From Epinephelus fuscoguttatus (taxonomy: Eukaryota; Chordata; Actinopteri; Perciformes; Serranidae): a DNA stretch of 64,000 bases. The stretch covers positions 26,825,643 to 26,889,642 of the forward strand of contig NC_064761.1 of assembly GCF_011397635.1 (NCBI RefSeq), read 5' to 3'. The notes beneath the pieces were generated by a model. It was not told the DNA's origin. It did not search any database and worked only from the letters and a program-made list of their open reading frames with translations. Position 1 is the stretch's first letter. Every line of letters starts with the position of its first letter. The translations under genes were made by a program, and so were the position numbers. Below, piece after piece: positions 12,111 through 24,500 of the stretch.

Positions 12111-14659
12111 ACACCATACTTTCACTTTAATGAGAGTTTGAAAGCAGGATTTTTACTTGCAACACAATATTTGTATGTTGTATTGACAGTGTTACTTAAA
12201 CAAAGTATCTGAGTAAAAATATTCAATTACAAGCAAAAGTCCTTCCTTAAGATTCTTACTTAATTAAAAGGACAGGGGTATTTGCGAACACAAAGTACCT
12301 TCTAGATCAAGAGTAAAAGTACAGATTCGGCAGTGAAGTGGCCCATGTCATTATTATACCTTACTGAATTATTATTACATGTAAGACAAGGCAAGCTTTA
12401 TTCATGTAGTGCACTTTATACCCATGTAAGGGTGTAAGCAGCCTATCCACAACTGTAACAAAGAAATCTGTGATCAGTCAGATTTTGTGACCCAATATCA
12501 AACTCCCTTAAAAATCAGTTTTGTGAGCTGTTGATGGGTTACTTTTAGGGTTTAGGGGCTGGGTCACAGATTCTGACAGGTCGCAGAATTCAATGTAACA
12601 CTGACCAACGACATAGAGCACACTACATTTTGATTTCCACCATTACACTGGTTGTTCCACCGTATGGCATTTCTGCTACTGGGGATACTAACTGCAACGA
12701 ACTTACGTTAATACTCTTTGGAAACTGGGGATCGCTCCCAAAAGATACCGGGGTAAACTAAAGCGCTATCCTCATCCTGCTTTGGTCATGCAATGGTCAA
12801 CGTACTTCCTTTGCGCTGTAAATCAAGCCTTCCATCGTAGTGAAAATGCAGCCAAGTACAAAGACAATATTTCCTTCTGAAACTGAAGTGAATTACTTCA
12901 AAATGGTTAACATGAAAGGCAAGTCAGTAATTCAGATGTTTTCATTGGTTCTACCAGCTGTCAGTCAGTGCTCAGATGAGGGCTGTTACCGGGCGGCTTT
13001 CATGTCATACCAATGTAAAATGTTCCTTTATAAGTCAGTCAGAGCAATAATAATGTAACCAGTGATAGGTTAAATAAAGTTGTAAATGTAGGTCAGATAC
13101 TTATTGAATGATGCCAGCTGGTCCAGACCACTCTGTCTCCAAAATCCAATCTGTTATTTGAGGAGGGTGATTTAACTAGAGTTCCAGGTTACATCTGAAA
13201 AATGTAAACATATATGCCTCAAGTAAAAGTCCTGTGTGTTTAACACACGCTGTGAGAAATTAGGTCAGGTTTGCCTTGGAACACATCTAGACTGGATTTT
13301 GTTTTCACTGCTTGGACTTTTGGATAATGTAGCCACTGTTTCACACACGCCCTTTTTGTGGTGGGGCAATTTGCATTTGACGTGTGCATGTGCACGTACA
13401 CTCTTACACTCCTACAGCTGGCTCACTCAGTGCTGTATCATTATGTGACAGTATGATTATATGCTGTATGTGTGTTTATAAAATTATGCAACACAGAGCA
13501 CACAGAGAAGTTAGTAGTTGTAGTTGTCTGTTTTCTTTGTTTCCTGTTTGTCCTTGAAGTGATCCGCCTGTGTGCGTGCAGCCGCAGCCGTCACACTACT
13601 GCTCTCATTTTTAGCACATGGTGTTCAGTTCAGTGTGGTTTCCACGTACACATGCTAGAGTGCCACAACAATCACCTTTGTTCCGCCTTGGCCACAAGAC
13701 ACACATGACAGGTGATGTTTACCTACGGCTAATGTTATTAGGGACATAGAGGTTGTTATTGTGTCAATCAAAATAGTGGTCTTCACGCATGTCTTTGTTT
13801 TTACTGGTTTGTTTTCCACAGAGTTTTACTACTCATGTTGTGTGCTTCCTGTTGTACTTTATGTTCTATGTAGTATTTTTTTTTTGTTCTCCTTTGTTTC
13901 TTCCCCTTTTTTGTTGTTGTTTGTTTATCTCCTTGAGGTGAGGGGAAGTCACATGTATAAACATATTTCTTATTTTTCATTATCTGGATTATATGCTGTT
14001 TTAAGGGTGTGCAAATGATAAATGAATAAAATTGTATAGCCGCATCTCAGATTCTGCTTTTCCAGACTTCCAGACTTTTTACAACTCAAACTCAAAATGA
14101 CCCCAAATCACTTCTGCTTCTACTTTCTGACTGATGCATGGATGGATTAAGGCCTACTGGGCACAGGCACCCCCTGTCAGCCCCCCCCCCGGCCTTCAAC
14201 TGCAAAATAACACTCATACCACTGTAGCACTCACTGACCATGAAAAGACTCCTTAAAATGACCACAAAGAGATACAAAATGACCCCAGAGAGACACAAAA
14301 CCACATAAAGATGCATCATGACAGCAAAAAGATGCAAAACAACAACAGAAAAGAGGCAAAACCACAAAGTCTGTGTGTCTTGCTCCTAAATAAGAGAGGT
14401 GGTGAGACCTTTTGGTCCCACTGTCTCATAATCCACCTATGGTTCCTCTAATGCAGTGGTTCCTGCGGGGCATTGAGTCACTGCAGGTGCGGCATGGATG
14501 ACTAGGGGAAATATCAGCCTGTTGTCATTCACCACTCGTCAAATACCATCATTTTGTCAGTGATTTCGGCGCCAGACACCAACGCAAAAAGGTATCTTTC
14601 GCAGTGGTATAATACTTGGAACTTTCACCCGAAAGGTCGCTGTTTGCTTCTAAGCCATG
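12111..14659. other. No gene seen
   Basis: Spacer between the lysyl oxidase and nmrk2 genes. Only short open frames without splice-consistent extension. A CAGTGGTTCC at 14455 resembles one hAT end, but no partner was found. Confidence 0.45.
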
Positions 14660-14852
14660 TTTTTTTGGGGGGTGGGGGGAATTTTTTGCTCTTGATGACA
14701 GGATAGATGCAAGTGTGAATGGGGGAGAGAGAGAGGGGACCACACACAGCAAAGGACCGCAGGCCAGAACCACTGTCAGAACCACGGCCACTGTGGCAGG
14801 GACATTTTGTACATGGGGCACGTGCTCCAGCCACTGAGCTACTAGGCACCCC
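14660..14852 (-). mobile_element. tRNA-derived SINE
   Basis: On the minus strand it begins GGGTGCCTAGTAGCTCAGTGG, a tRNA-like 5' part and A box. A degraded B-box region (GTGGTTCTGACAG) follows, then GGCCTGCGGTCCTTTGCTGTG and a CTCTCTCTCCCCCATTCACAC block, and it ends in an A/C-rich run. The layout is that of a common teleost tRNA-like SINE. Confidence 0.75.
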
Positions 14853-14860
14853 CAAACCAT

Positions 14861-16690
14861 CATTGTTATTCAAAACCTAACCACGTAGTTTTGTTGCATA
14901 CGGAAATAGACATAAATACAAGGTGTTGTACTAACGTTGTGTTTATTTTGTAAAAGACTGTATTTATCTTAGGAACAGACACTATAGCCTACATTTCTTG
15001 TAAAAAAAAAAAAGGAAGTGTATTGAAAAGACACGATGCACGTAGCAAGCGTAAGCGTCTCGGAACATCAACAACAGATGCAGGAGGATGTCTAACATGT
15101 CATATGTAGTTGTGAAAGTCCACTGGGTTGAGAATGTGTGGTAAAAATATGGAGTGAAACAAAGTATAGCGACAATAACAGGACAAGAGTTTGCAGATTC
15201 TACAATGCTGACCTGTAGTTCAATAAAGTTCAACATGGATCCTTTTGAATGACTCGCTTTCCCATGTTTTGTTGATGATTGAACTTTTATTAGCCTCTGA
15301 AGGGGGGCACGACAGACAAAGGTTGCATACCATTCCGCTCTAATGACAGAAACACTGGTTGTCAGTGTACTTTGGAGATGAGGAGCCTCAGAATACATGC
15401 ACTTACCTGACCTTTTCTTTATTTAGCTGTGGTATCATGAGCACACACTCACACTCACACTCACTGCTCTGTGGCAGGATAAGGCACTTCCCCAGGGGGG
15501 AAATGAGAAATTATTCTGGCCTATTTATAAGTGTGGCCACAAAGGTGATTCAGCACGTGCCTCGGCCCTCATGTGCTGTAAATCTTGTGTTAATAACCTA
15601 AATCTTGTGGTTAGTCTATGACCTACTCAGGCATACTTTCAGAGCAGTGTTTAACCCTCATGAGGACAGATACAGGTGTCCAGAAGAGCCTTTCCTGTCT
15701 CTAAAATAGAAAAGTGGCTCAACCTGGATGTAGTTCACATGGATGGTTTATATACAGTAATCCAGGGATTCAGATAACAACATTAAGGCTATTCAATGTC
15801 TTAGCAGTTAGATCATGTTTACTATGTCCAGCTGAAACTGAGCTATGTGAAATCCAGAGTGGCCCAGTTTCTTGATCTTTAGTCCTTGACTAAAAGAAAG
15901 AGACTCTGGTTACCTTCATCCTCAGTGGATCCGGCACTTTCCTTTAAGCAACTTTGTTTTTCATTTCAATTTAATATCTGCAAAATCGAGCTTTACTCGA
16001 TTTGTTAGCCGATTGTCTTGCAGCCTCTTTTTTTTTTAAACACGATAACTATAAATGACATAAGCTCACAGGGGAACTACAGAAGTCTGACAGTAAGTAA
16101 ATATAAACCCAAGCTGTTGCCTAGCAATGCACTTATAATGAAACTGTAGATCATTTAATATCAGTTGTTTGAACACTGACCTTATCAAAGCAGCCTTGGC
16201 TTATCATCTGACTTTATAACACTGACGTGCCTTTGTTTCATCATGTTGCAGGTGCTGATAAGTGTTGCAAATGTGAAGTATTTTACACCGACTCAACCAT
16301 GCTCAGAGGGGCACCTAAATCAATGTAGATTACTAAATGACTAAGTTCATCTGCCTTGTGATATAATTAATAGATGAGGAGTGCCTAATCTTCTCTAAAT
16401 TGGACAATGGTTGAGACAGGGTGGAAAATTAGTGGAATTCACAATACAGGTATCAACACCTGTAACAAGATAAAACTGTACCAAGACACTGTTATGTCGG
16501 GTTATGGGTATGAAAGCCATCTCTGGTTCAATGAGGCCAATGTTCACTCATGTTTAGCTGTATTAACAATTATAAAAAAAAAAGGACGTGTGGTATTTAG
16601 CATTTTATGTGCTAAAGGAATCTGGATAAACTAAAAAATGTGATTATATGACAACAAGACAACACACAGGTTTTTGAGTTGATGTACTGT
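14861..16690. other. No gene seen
   Basis: AT-rich spacer downstream of nmrk2 with no coding or RNA-gene signal. Confidence 0.45.
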
Positions 16691-16977
16691 ATATCAACAG
16701 CAACTAACGCATTTATTCATGAAAATGCGAGAAATGGTCCAGTACTAGTCAGATGTTTTATGTAACAGTAACATAGTAATGTTCTGCTTCAACAATATTT
16801 GTCATCGGAAAAACAAAAACATGGATCATCTGAAGATGATAAAAAACACAATGATAAATTAACATTGCTTCCTTTCATTTACAAACAAAGAATAAAATTA
16901 CAAAAACTTCATAAAAAAAAAGAATCCTCAGGTCTATTTACAACTTCTGTACAGTGATGAAGAGGAGTCTCTTCCTG
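16690..16977 (-). other. nmrk2: Candidate nmrk2 3'UTR terminal exon with polyadenylation signal
   Basis: A good acceptor (pyrimidine-rich tract, then TTGCAG) lies at 16979-16978 on the minus strand, in the right place to receive the donor that follows the nmrk2 stop codon. The exon would start at 16977, with CAG repeated so that 16974 is an alternative start. An AATAAA signal in minus orientation lies at 16717-16712. No reading frame is needed here. The 3' end is approximate and is inferred from the signal only. Confidence 0.45.
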
Positions 16978-17221
16978 CTGCAAGAAACAGAAAAAGAATG
17001 TTAGCCGACGTTGTACACTTTAAAATCATTTTACTTTAGCATTTGTATCCTACACATTTTAATTTTTGGAAAATATGCACTTGGTTTCTTAATTCATTTG
17101 TAGGTTTTTACTAAAAAGCAGAATATTTTTAGCTGCAGGACAGAAACTGAGCACACTGGCTCTCAAACACAGCAGATTTTTCTGTTAAACTGGAAACAGT
17201 GACACACTTTTGTTGTCTTAC

Positions 17222-18590
17222 CTATAAACGATTAAGCAGGTTGTTCTGAATGTCTTCATACACCTGGTTGTAGATCTCCTCTTTGGACCTCAAACCATCC
17301 AGGAACTCTGCAACACATTAGAAGCTGACCAGTTAATCAGGTCTGAAAACTGTAGTGAAAAATTGTTGGGCTTTCATAGAAAACATTAACATACATATTT
17401 AAAAAAAAGAAACAAGCTGCAACATACCTATATACAAGCCGCTGTTCTCCATCTCTCTCCTGTGCTTCAGGTACATGGGCCACACGTGGCCATCAAACAG
17501 GCCGGGAGGGTCAGGGACAGTGTACTGTCTTGTACTGATAAGAATAACGTGTTGTTAGAAAACATCAGTGAATACATAAAGAGTAAATGTGAGAATGTTA
17601 CCATTAAAATGTTTACACTAACAATGTAACTTGTGTGTTTGCTCACCTTCTCCTTCTTTTGCACTCCTCATAGGGAATCGAGATGTAGTAGCACTTGTCG
17701 AAAACATCCAGCAGGGGCCTGGAGGAGAGATAAACGTCATCAGTGTTCTGAAGCAGCCCAGAGAAAAGGAGCATCGTCATGCAACTGCTAGCACCATCTT
17801 TTATCTATATCTCTGCAGTGTGCCTGACAGTGACCTCCAGCACACTAACGAATGATTGCTCAGCAGTCAACTCTCTGGACAACTCAGAGAGCCCCTTTCT
17901 GCTGAAACCCTTATCTTTAACAGCAGGGCCTGCCCAAAAAGGGCCGTATGTATATGTACCAATGGTAAGCGTGCAATGGTACCACGTGACAATACAGAAA
18001 TAACATCATGTATCCAATCTTTGTTGTTATGAATTTCTCAGAATTTGTGATAAACAAGATTGTTTCCCGAAAATTATGTTCCGTTAACGGTGATTAAGAT
18101 AGAGAAGTTATTATTTTAGAGCCAAATTAAAAACACAAAACTAAAAAAAAACTTATACATTGTGCAAATAGACACGTCTTTAACTGTACTTGTCTGGAAC
18201 AACTAGCCAAATTTTCTTTTATAAACTGGGCTAAGTGTAAATCACCATTACAGACCAGTTGTTCAGGGCACAACCAGACAGAAACATCCTCAAAAAGACT
18301 CACAGCAGGTTAAACCAGGCGAAGGGAATCAACTTACGGGTAGTTGTAGAGCAGGAAGCCCTCCACGATCAGAATGTGGGTCTGCTCATCCGGGTCAGCC
18401 ACTTCGGATATTGGAGACAGTGTCACGCCGTGGGAACGGGCGAACTTCACTGGGTTCTCAATCCATCCTTTTACTGTGTTGGTCATGGCCTCCATGTCCA
18501 AAGCTGTGATCACTGTAGAGCAAGATTGACAGAAAAGGAAGATGGTGGAAAGTATAGACAGTGTATTAGATTAGACACAAGTCAAAGATT

Positions 18591-18624
<34 letters not shown>

Positions 18625-20352
18625 GAAGTGTATTGCATTTTGCTCCGAGTTACCAGAGCTTAATGTTGTGCATGTGAAATGGCTATAATGTGTGTGAAGT
18701 TTGAGCGTGAGGGTATGTGACTTCTAAGGGTGAACAATGAGTTATTGGCAGTCTTCAGTGAAGTCTTACCATCCCATTGTCTAAAGCCGTCCTCCCCGAC
18801 TTGTATCTGATCAGGTTTCTGAAATAACAGTCACCAATAAAACATTGCTGCAACCTCACAGCTCTGAACACTTGCAGATCCCACTCATGCTAGGTTAGAG
18901 GTTAAACGAGGGCGCACACACACAGAAGGAAAAGGAGAAGGCCATGTACAAATTAAAGCAATTTAGAAGGCCATGTACAAATTAAAGCAATTTAGAAAAT
19001 TACGCAGTTTTAATTAAAAGAGGAGAAAATGCATGCATTTAGTCATGTTAGAAAAGTTTGGGAAATTCAGGGTGAAGTGATGCAAAGTTGATTACTTAAG
19101 GTGTTAGCTGGCTATCACAGGAATATGTACTAAAGGTAAATTATCAAAAAATTCAAAGCATACCAGAGGAAAATGACTGAAGCACTAAAGTAAGAGTCAA
19201 CCAGGTAGAGGGACTCTGCTGCACAGCAAGAGTGTGTGGGGAATGAGAGGTTATTCATGGCAGCACCCACTACTTTGCTTACATGCAATATTCACGCAGA
19301 GCTCATACAGGAAAGAGTGGGAGAATAATAACACAAAGAAAACACTTTCCACTCGCTTAAGCTCACCTTGAAGAAGTCATCCTGGTGCACAACACAGCAG
19401 TTGGGCAACGTCTTGATCAACTTATTTGTCAGGGTGGTTTTGCCACCATTGGTGACGCTGTAAACAAGGCAAAAAGTGGTTAAATAAAACTTTAATGATA
19501 TGTAGCCAGGTACAGGTATGGTTTAAAAATTAAGTGTTTCACTGAGAAAAGAGAAGAAATCAGTCATAGAAGTTTCTCTCCATATGACACGTGGTGCCCT
19601 TTGTTTACATTTTACAATATAAATCCTGTTAATTTGGTACATAGGACAAAAGACACATTTGCCTTAAACACAGTTAAATGTAATAAAATATGTGTTTGTG
19701 TCATGCGTGGTTCAAATTTCCACTGCTGCAGTAAACAAATGGCGCTGAATACTACCCACATGTTCTGTTTATTTTTGATAAAATAGCCAATAACATGCAA
19801 TAAACAGTGTCATTTCCCACTTTAAAAGCATGTATATGAATGATGATGATAACATTAAACTGTTGTGGGTTTGGGACAATAGTAAAGTAAATCTCCCTCC
19901 ACTTTTCAGCGGAGTCTGGCGGTGAATTTTCAAATGTCCCGCTCGATTTATGAAAACAAACCAGACACACCGGACATGACTTAGAACTGGTTTGACTGTT
20001 AACAGTTTCTGGCGGGCAGCCGATTAAACATGTGGCAAAAGGGATAATGTCTATCAACCAGAAGCTAGCGTAAGACACCATTTTAAAATTAAAATCGTTA
20101 TGTGGACCACGAGTTTAACTTGAGGTACCTCTACCAGCAATAAATTAACGCTGCACTATATAATTTTAATCAACAGTCAGCTGCTTAACTCTACTCAACT
20201 CTCAGTCAGTTTAACTGGGATGACATTACAATATTTTGGACAATGATAGATGTAGCTCTGCTAAATCTGCTAGCATAAATGTTGACGAGCTATTCGATAG
20301 AAATAAAAAAAAATTAAAAGACTTACCCGCCAATTCCTATAATGTACTTCAT
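17222..20352 (-). CDS. nmrk2: Nicotinamide riboside kinase 2, complete, 7 coding exons
   Basis: Cytosolic kinase that phosphorylates nicotinamide riboside to NMN in NAD+ salvage. Coding exons (descending): 20352-20327, 19457-19367, 18818-18770, 18512-18338, 17718-17647, 17534-17428, 17307-17222. Together they make 606 nt, 201 aa plus stop, with continuous phase. The protein starts [20 protein letters not shown], with Walker A GVTNGGKT at residues 9-16. HQDDFF follows at 33-38, where Asp36 is the expected catalytic acid. The lid region has YEECKRRR, and further on comes [18 protein letters not shown], a hallmark of NMRK1/2. The length is closer to NMRK1 (about 199 aa) than human NMRK2 (about 230 aa), because the human C-terminal tail is absent. 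I chose nmrk2 from the adjacent atcay and zfr2 genes. The TAG stop is followed directly by a splice donor (TAG|GTAAG), so at least one 3'UTR exon is expected. Confidence 0.93.
18595..18621. repeat. Poly(A) run in nmrk2 intron 3
   Basis: An uninterrupted A run of about 27 nt. On the nmrk2 transcript it is a U-run about 80 nt upstream of the exon 4 acceptor. Confidence 0.95.
18937..18994. repeat. 29-bp tandem duplication in nmrk2 intron 2
   Basis: Two perfect head-to-tail copies of a 29-bp unit beginning GAAGGCCATGTACAAATTAA. Confidence 0.95.
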
Positions 20353-20536
20353 CTTTTTGTCTCTTCTCGACAGTCTTGCTCAACGTCAACTGAAGAAACA
20401 CTCACGAGCCCTTTTCAATAAAGTCGAAGGTAAAAATCCAGCAAATTAAACACGTCAAAAAGCTGTACTTTTAAATCGTAGTAACTCTGGCAGTTTTGCT
20501 CTACTGTTCCGTTGAGTGCACGCGGGGGGCACTGCA

Positions 20537-20543
20537 ATTTATA
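20537..20543 (-). promoter_or_regulatory. nmrk2: TATA box of nmrk2
   Basis: TATAAAT in minus orientation, about 185 nt upstream of the nmrk2 start codon, sits in GC-richer sequence. Transcription would start near 20510, giving a 5'UTR of about 160 nt. Two CCAAT motifs further upstream (20662-20666 and 20694-20698, read on the plus strand) fit NF-Y sites at typical distances. A strong TATA box suits a tissue-restricted gene; NMRK2 is known mainly from muscle. Confidence 0.6.
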
Positions 20544-20644
20544 CCCAGCTCACGTCGTGTTGCGTCACCGCACACGCAGGCAGTGGGCGTTCTCGTGATC
20601 CGACGTGCTCGTGCTTATCTCTGGCTTTTCCTAACTCGTTCTAC

Positions 20645-20658
20645 GTGCCCCCTAGCGG
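20645..20658 (-). promoter_or_regulatory. Candidate CTCF-binding site upstream of nmrk2
   Basis: On the minus strand this reads CCGCTAGGGGGCAC, which fits the CTCF core consensus CCRSYAGRKGGCRS at every position. It lies about 110 nt upstream of the nmrk2 TATA box, beside a CCAAT motif. This is a match by eye to a remembered consensus, without scoring or binding data. Confidence 0.5.
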
Positions 20659-20719
20659 CAGCCAATCAGAGCCCACAGAGCTCCTGACACGGGCCAATCA
20701 CAGCCCGTGAACTCTAAGA

Positions 20720-20982
20720 TATTTGCATATTTCACAGCACCTGCTGCTCCTGTCTATCACAGGCAGTGGAGCTCGTACTGTTCAGCCAATGTGTTAATCC
20801 TCCTCATGATCTCACGGTGGAAAACTACCATTGATGGTGTCCGATTGATACGTTATTATTACAGCTGCTTTGTGCTGCTGTCTGCTGGTAAACTGATGGT
20901 CACATTTCTGTCAACAGTCCCATGATAATCAATTGGAAAAATATTGTGTCATTTTAATGCCAGGTTTTATTTAAATCAGTTG

Positions 20983-20984
<2 letters not shown>
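20720..20984. other. Distal upstream sequence of nmrk2; no gene seen
   Basis: Contains another CCAAT-like motif near 20785. No coding signal. Confidence 0.4.

Positions 20985-21042
<58 letters not shown>
20985..21042. repeat. (TA)n microsatellite
   Basis: About 29 uninterrupted TA units. Confidence 0.95.
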
Positions 21043-21046
<4 letters not shown>

Positions 21047-21299
21047 TTATTTAATTGGTATGATATTTTAAACAATGTAAGTTTAATTTCATATGTGTCA
21101 GTCCACCATATCTCCATAACTAATGCATGTCTATAGGTCCTGTGTAATGTAATGAATGATAAGAGTGTACCTCTTGCTCTTTAAAACTCAGTTCATATGG
21201 TGTCATTTGATTTATAGAGCACATATGTGGACAAAGGACCAGCCAAGTAGGTCAAGAAGTATTGTCACTGAGATTTTAGGTTTGAGTGCTGCTTATCTG

Positions 21300-21540
21300 C
21301 CGTGAGTGTCCAAGGACAGAGGGATACTGTATGCTGTAAAGCCCACTGAGGCAAATTGTGATATGTGATTTGGGCCTTCTAGATAAAATTGAAATTGAAG
21401 TGAAATCATTATTGGCACAGCCTTTTGATGTTTGCTTTGTGACTGGGCTACTGACTTGACCTGAATATTCTCTAACCACCTTGGGTCGCCTTTGGCTAGG
21501 AAATGTGCTGTATAAATAAATTTGCCTTCTCTTGCCTTAA
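21300..21540 (+). mobile_element. Two retroelement-like 3' tails side by side
   Basis: The segment 21310-21400 (CAAGGACAGAGGGATACTG, GTAAAGCCCACTGAGGCAAA, AGATAAAATTGAAATTGAA) is a degraded copy of the tail at 2340-2446. It is followed by 21481-21540 (TTGGGTCGCCTTTGGC, GTGCTGTATAAATAAATTTG and a CCTTCTCTTGCCTT end), which looks like the 3' end of a second non-LTR family. Confidence 0.55.
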
Positions 21541-24500
21541 AGTAAAAGCCCTTATTACTGTATACAGAATTGCACCTCTCACAGTGTTATACTATAATGC
21601 ATATCATATGTATGAACATGTATCATAAGTTCCATTTCAGCAATATGATATATTTAGGCTATTGAAACTTGTAGCCATGGAGCCAGTTTTGATTAATATA
21701 TACAGTATTACGTTGTTGCAATCTATAACAATGCATCACATTTTATCTTAGAAGAAAAAGTAACTTAATTGTAACTGTCAAACAAATAATGAAACAAAAA
21801 ATATTTCCCTCTTAAATATAGTGGAAAAAAATGTAAAATACCTTATAAGAAATGTACAAATACCTCAAAGCTGTATTTAAGTATAGTACTTAGATTAGAG
21901 TAGAATCAATTTGACTACTTGAGTAAATGTACTTGGTTACTTTCCACCACTGATCTAAATAACACTAATGTACACATGTTAATTTTACCCAGGAAACCCA
22001 CACAAAGTACAGCAACATGATGTCAAATGCAATATCGTAACACAGGCTGATGAAACTGTTTCCTGCCTATCTTTGCTTCAAAATGACTCCATTACACTGG
22101 GAGCAATGTTGGCTTTAACAAGAGTTTGTTTTAGTAATTCCTACAGATTTCAAGTCAGTGCTCCTTAAAAACTTGACACTGACAAGCATGAGTATGCTCA
22201 CACCCCAGATAAACTTTCATGTGTTACATAAGTGTGTCAAGAGTGTGAACCAGGGAGCAGGAGCCAAAATTTAACAGGAAAGTGTCTTCTTAGAACAGAT
22301 GCAGTGGGTTGACACATGAGCTACGGAGCCGGTAATGTACCATACAGTGTTAATTTGGGATATATATATAATGTGAGTTACATACCGCACTGCCTCGTGG
22401 TAAATCACCTCCTGTAAAGTGTCTTGTTCTCAGTGTGGAGGACATTCATGTCTATTTGTGTGTATTCGTCCATGTGCAACGTGAAGCCTTCCAGCCGTCA
22501 CGGGTCGGGGGTCGGGGGTCAGGGTTTCTCTCAGTCAGTATTACTGTGTAAGGGAGAAGGGTGTGAAGGGTGACTCGTGATCATCTTATGGTTGCCGTGA
22601 CATCACAGGGTTCCCTTGGTCCAAGAACAGACAGACTCATTTCTCAAGAGTCTAAAGTCAAACCCGATCACAGCCCAGCTCTATGTAGGTCATCCCAGTG
22701 AAGTTGTGACATCTTATTGAAAGGTAAGGTTTCTGTTTGGGATGTCCTTGTGCACTAGCACATCCTCATCACAGTGGTGCTCTAAAGGAGGGGCCAAGGG
22801 AGTCACAGCCACCCTGAAACAATTGCTGGCCACCTCTGACAAAAATAATTAGAGGCTGACGTCACTGTCCTTTGCCCTTTTGACAATAGGGCTGCTTTGA
22901 AGACCATTCAATATGCTGTCTCTGCTTTTTTACAAAGAACCAAAGGACAGCAGCATCATATCGCCACAGTGTGTGATTTTAGATAGCATGCTTGGCGTTC
23001 CAAAAGCAAAAGAAGTGTGACAGGTGTGAACTGTAACACAATGTCACCCTCTAGTGTGACATATAACGTACGCGTCAGCAGCAGTTTCTAAACAATAACA
23101 ATAGCATAACAGAATCAGAATCATGGTAATAATAATTATTTACATCCCTGTTATTTAGTGACCGATCTTGTCCTCTGCTCAGGGGGTAAGAAACTCCCGG
23201 ACCTCACTGTCTCACCAACTGGCAGACAGATTCAGCTGCCGTTCTGCAGCTGCTGCGAGCTGCTTTTCAAATCTCCCTATGGTGGAATGCACACATAAAA
23301 CGTCAGCAAAACGTCACACTTGTCCTGTCCTTTGTCCCGTCCTGCCGGCTGTCTCTTTTACACAGACATTTCAGCACTGTTATTACCTTCATTGCTGAGA
23401 TTAGCTTCAATAAAAATGAATGGCGAGGCAGAATAAACGCACAACACTCCTGCTTTGAACAGGAAGTGAGAAAGGGGCTTTTTAAGGCTGTGATGCACTC
23501 ATTTTTTAGGTGAGGGAGAAGGCAGTTGTATCTAGACAACCTAACTCATCCACTGGCATTAACTATGTCAGCATAGCTTGTTGGGAATCAGGCTATATAA
23601 CACTCCAAAGTCAGGTTAAATATTGGTGAGGGAACAAGTGGTATGACTGTCTTCAAAGGGGTCCCTTTAACTCTCACCTCGAGGCATCTGAATGAAAATG
23701 GGTTCTGTGGGTACCCGTGAGTCTCCCCAAAACTTGAAAAGGCTCATTCCCAGTAAATGACAACCAACTTATTAGAAGAGCAAAGAATCACCTACCATAA
23801 GTAACATTAAAACAGAATTGAACTCAAAATATTAACTGTACTGGTATTATTCTATGCACACAAGAAAATTAGTAATATTAACTGTAAAATAAGAAACCAA
23901 AGTAAGTGATTCTTTAACTCTCCATATTGACATAGTTTTCAACTGGCCTATCAACTTCATCAGCATAATAGAATTTGTGAACTTCCATTACGGCTTTTGG
24001 TGCCACCCAAAGATTTTCAGTGACTCCATCATCTCCATCTCATTTGCAGGGGGCGCCACTGCCTCATCATGAAGAAGCCATTCAGGCAAAATGAGTTCAG
24101 CAGGTTGCTTATGCATGTGTTTATGAGAAGAAATGAAACAGCAGCATACATTACGGCACCATGCGCATAATTCTGGGACTCTATAAAAAGATATATTCGA
24201 TCAGCCCATGTAGTTTAGAATAGCTGTATGCTCTTTAGATCTATGTGGAGGAGCAAATTATATTATTTGATTACAGGCACGGATGACTGTACATCAGTGG
24301 TTCCCTTTTTTTCTGCAGTGCCTCCATAAAGCATAAAATGAATACACACTTACTAAGTGTTTAATACAAAGGGAACACAATGGATCAAGTAGAATTGTTC
24401 CTTTTAATTTTGTTGTGTGCTGCCAGAGTTATTACACACAAGATTCAACCACCATATAGACCATTAAGTCAAAGCTGTAATTGCCACTTAAACCTGCAGC

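Noticed and set aside
24292-24325. CAGTGGTTCCC hAT-like end
   Set aside because: No inverted partner within the next few kilobases.
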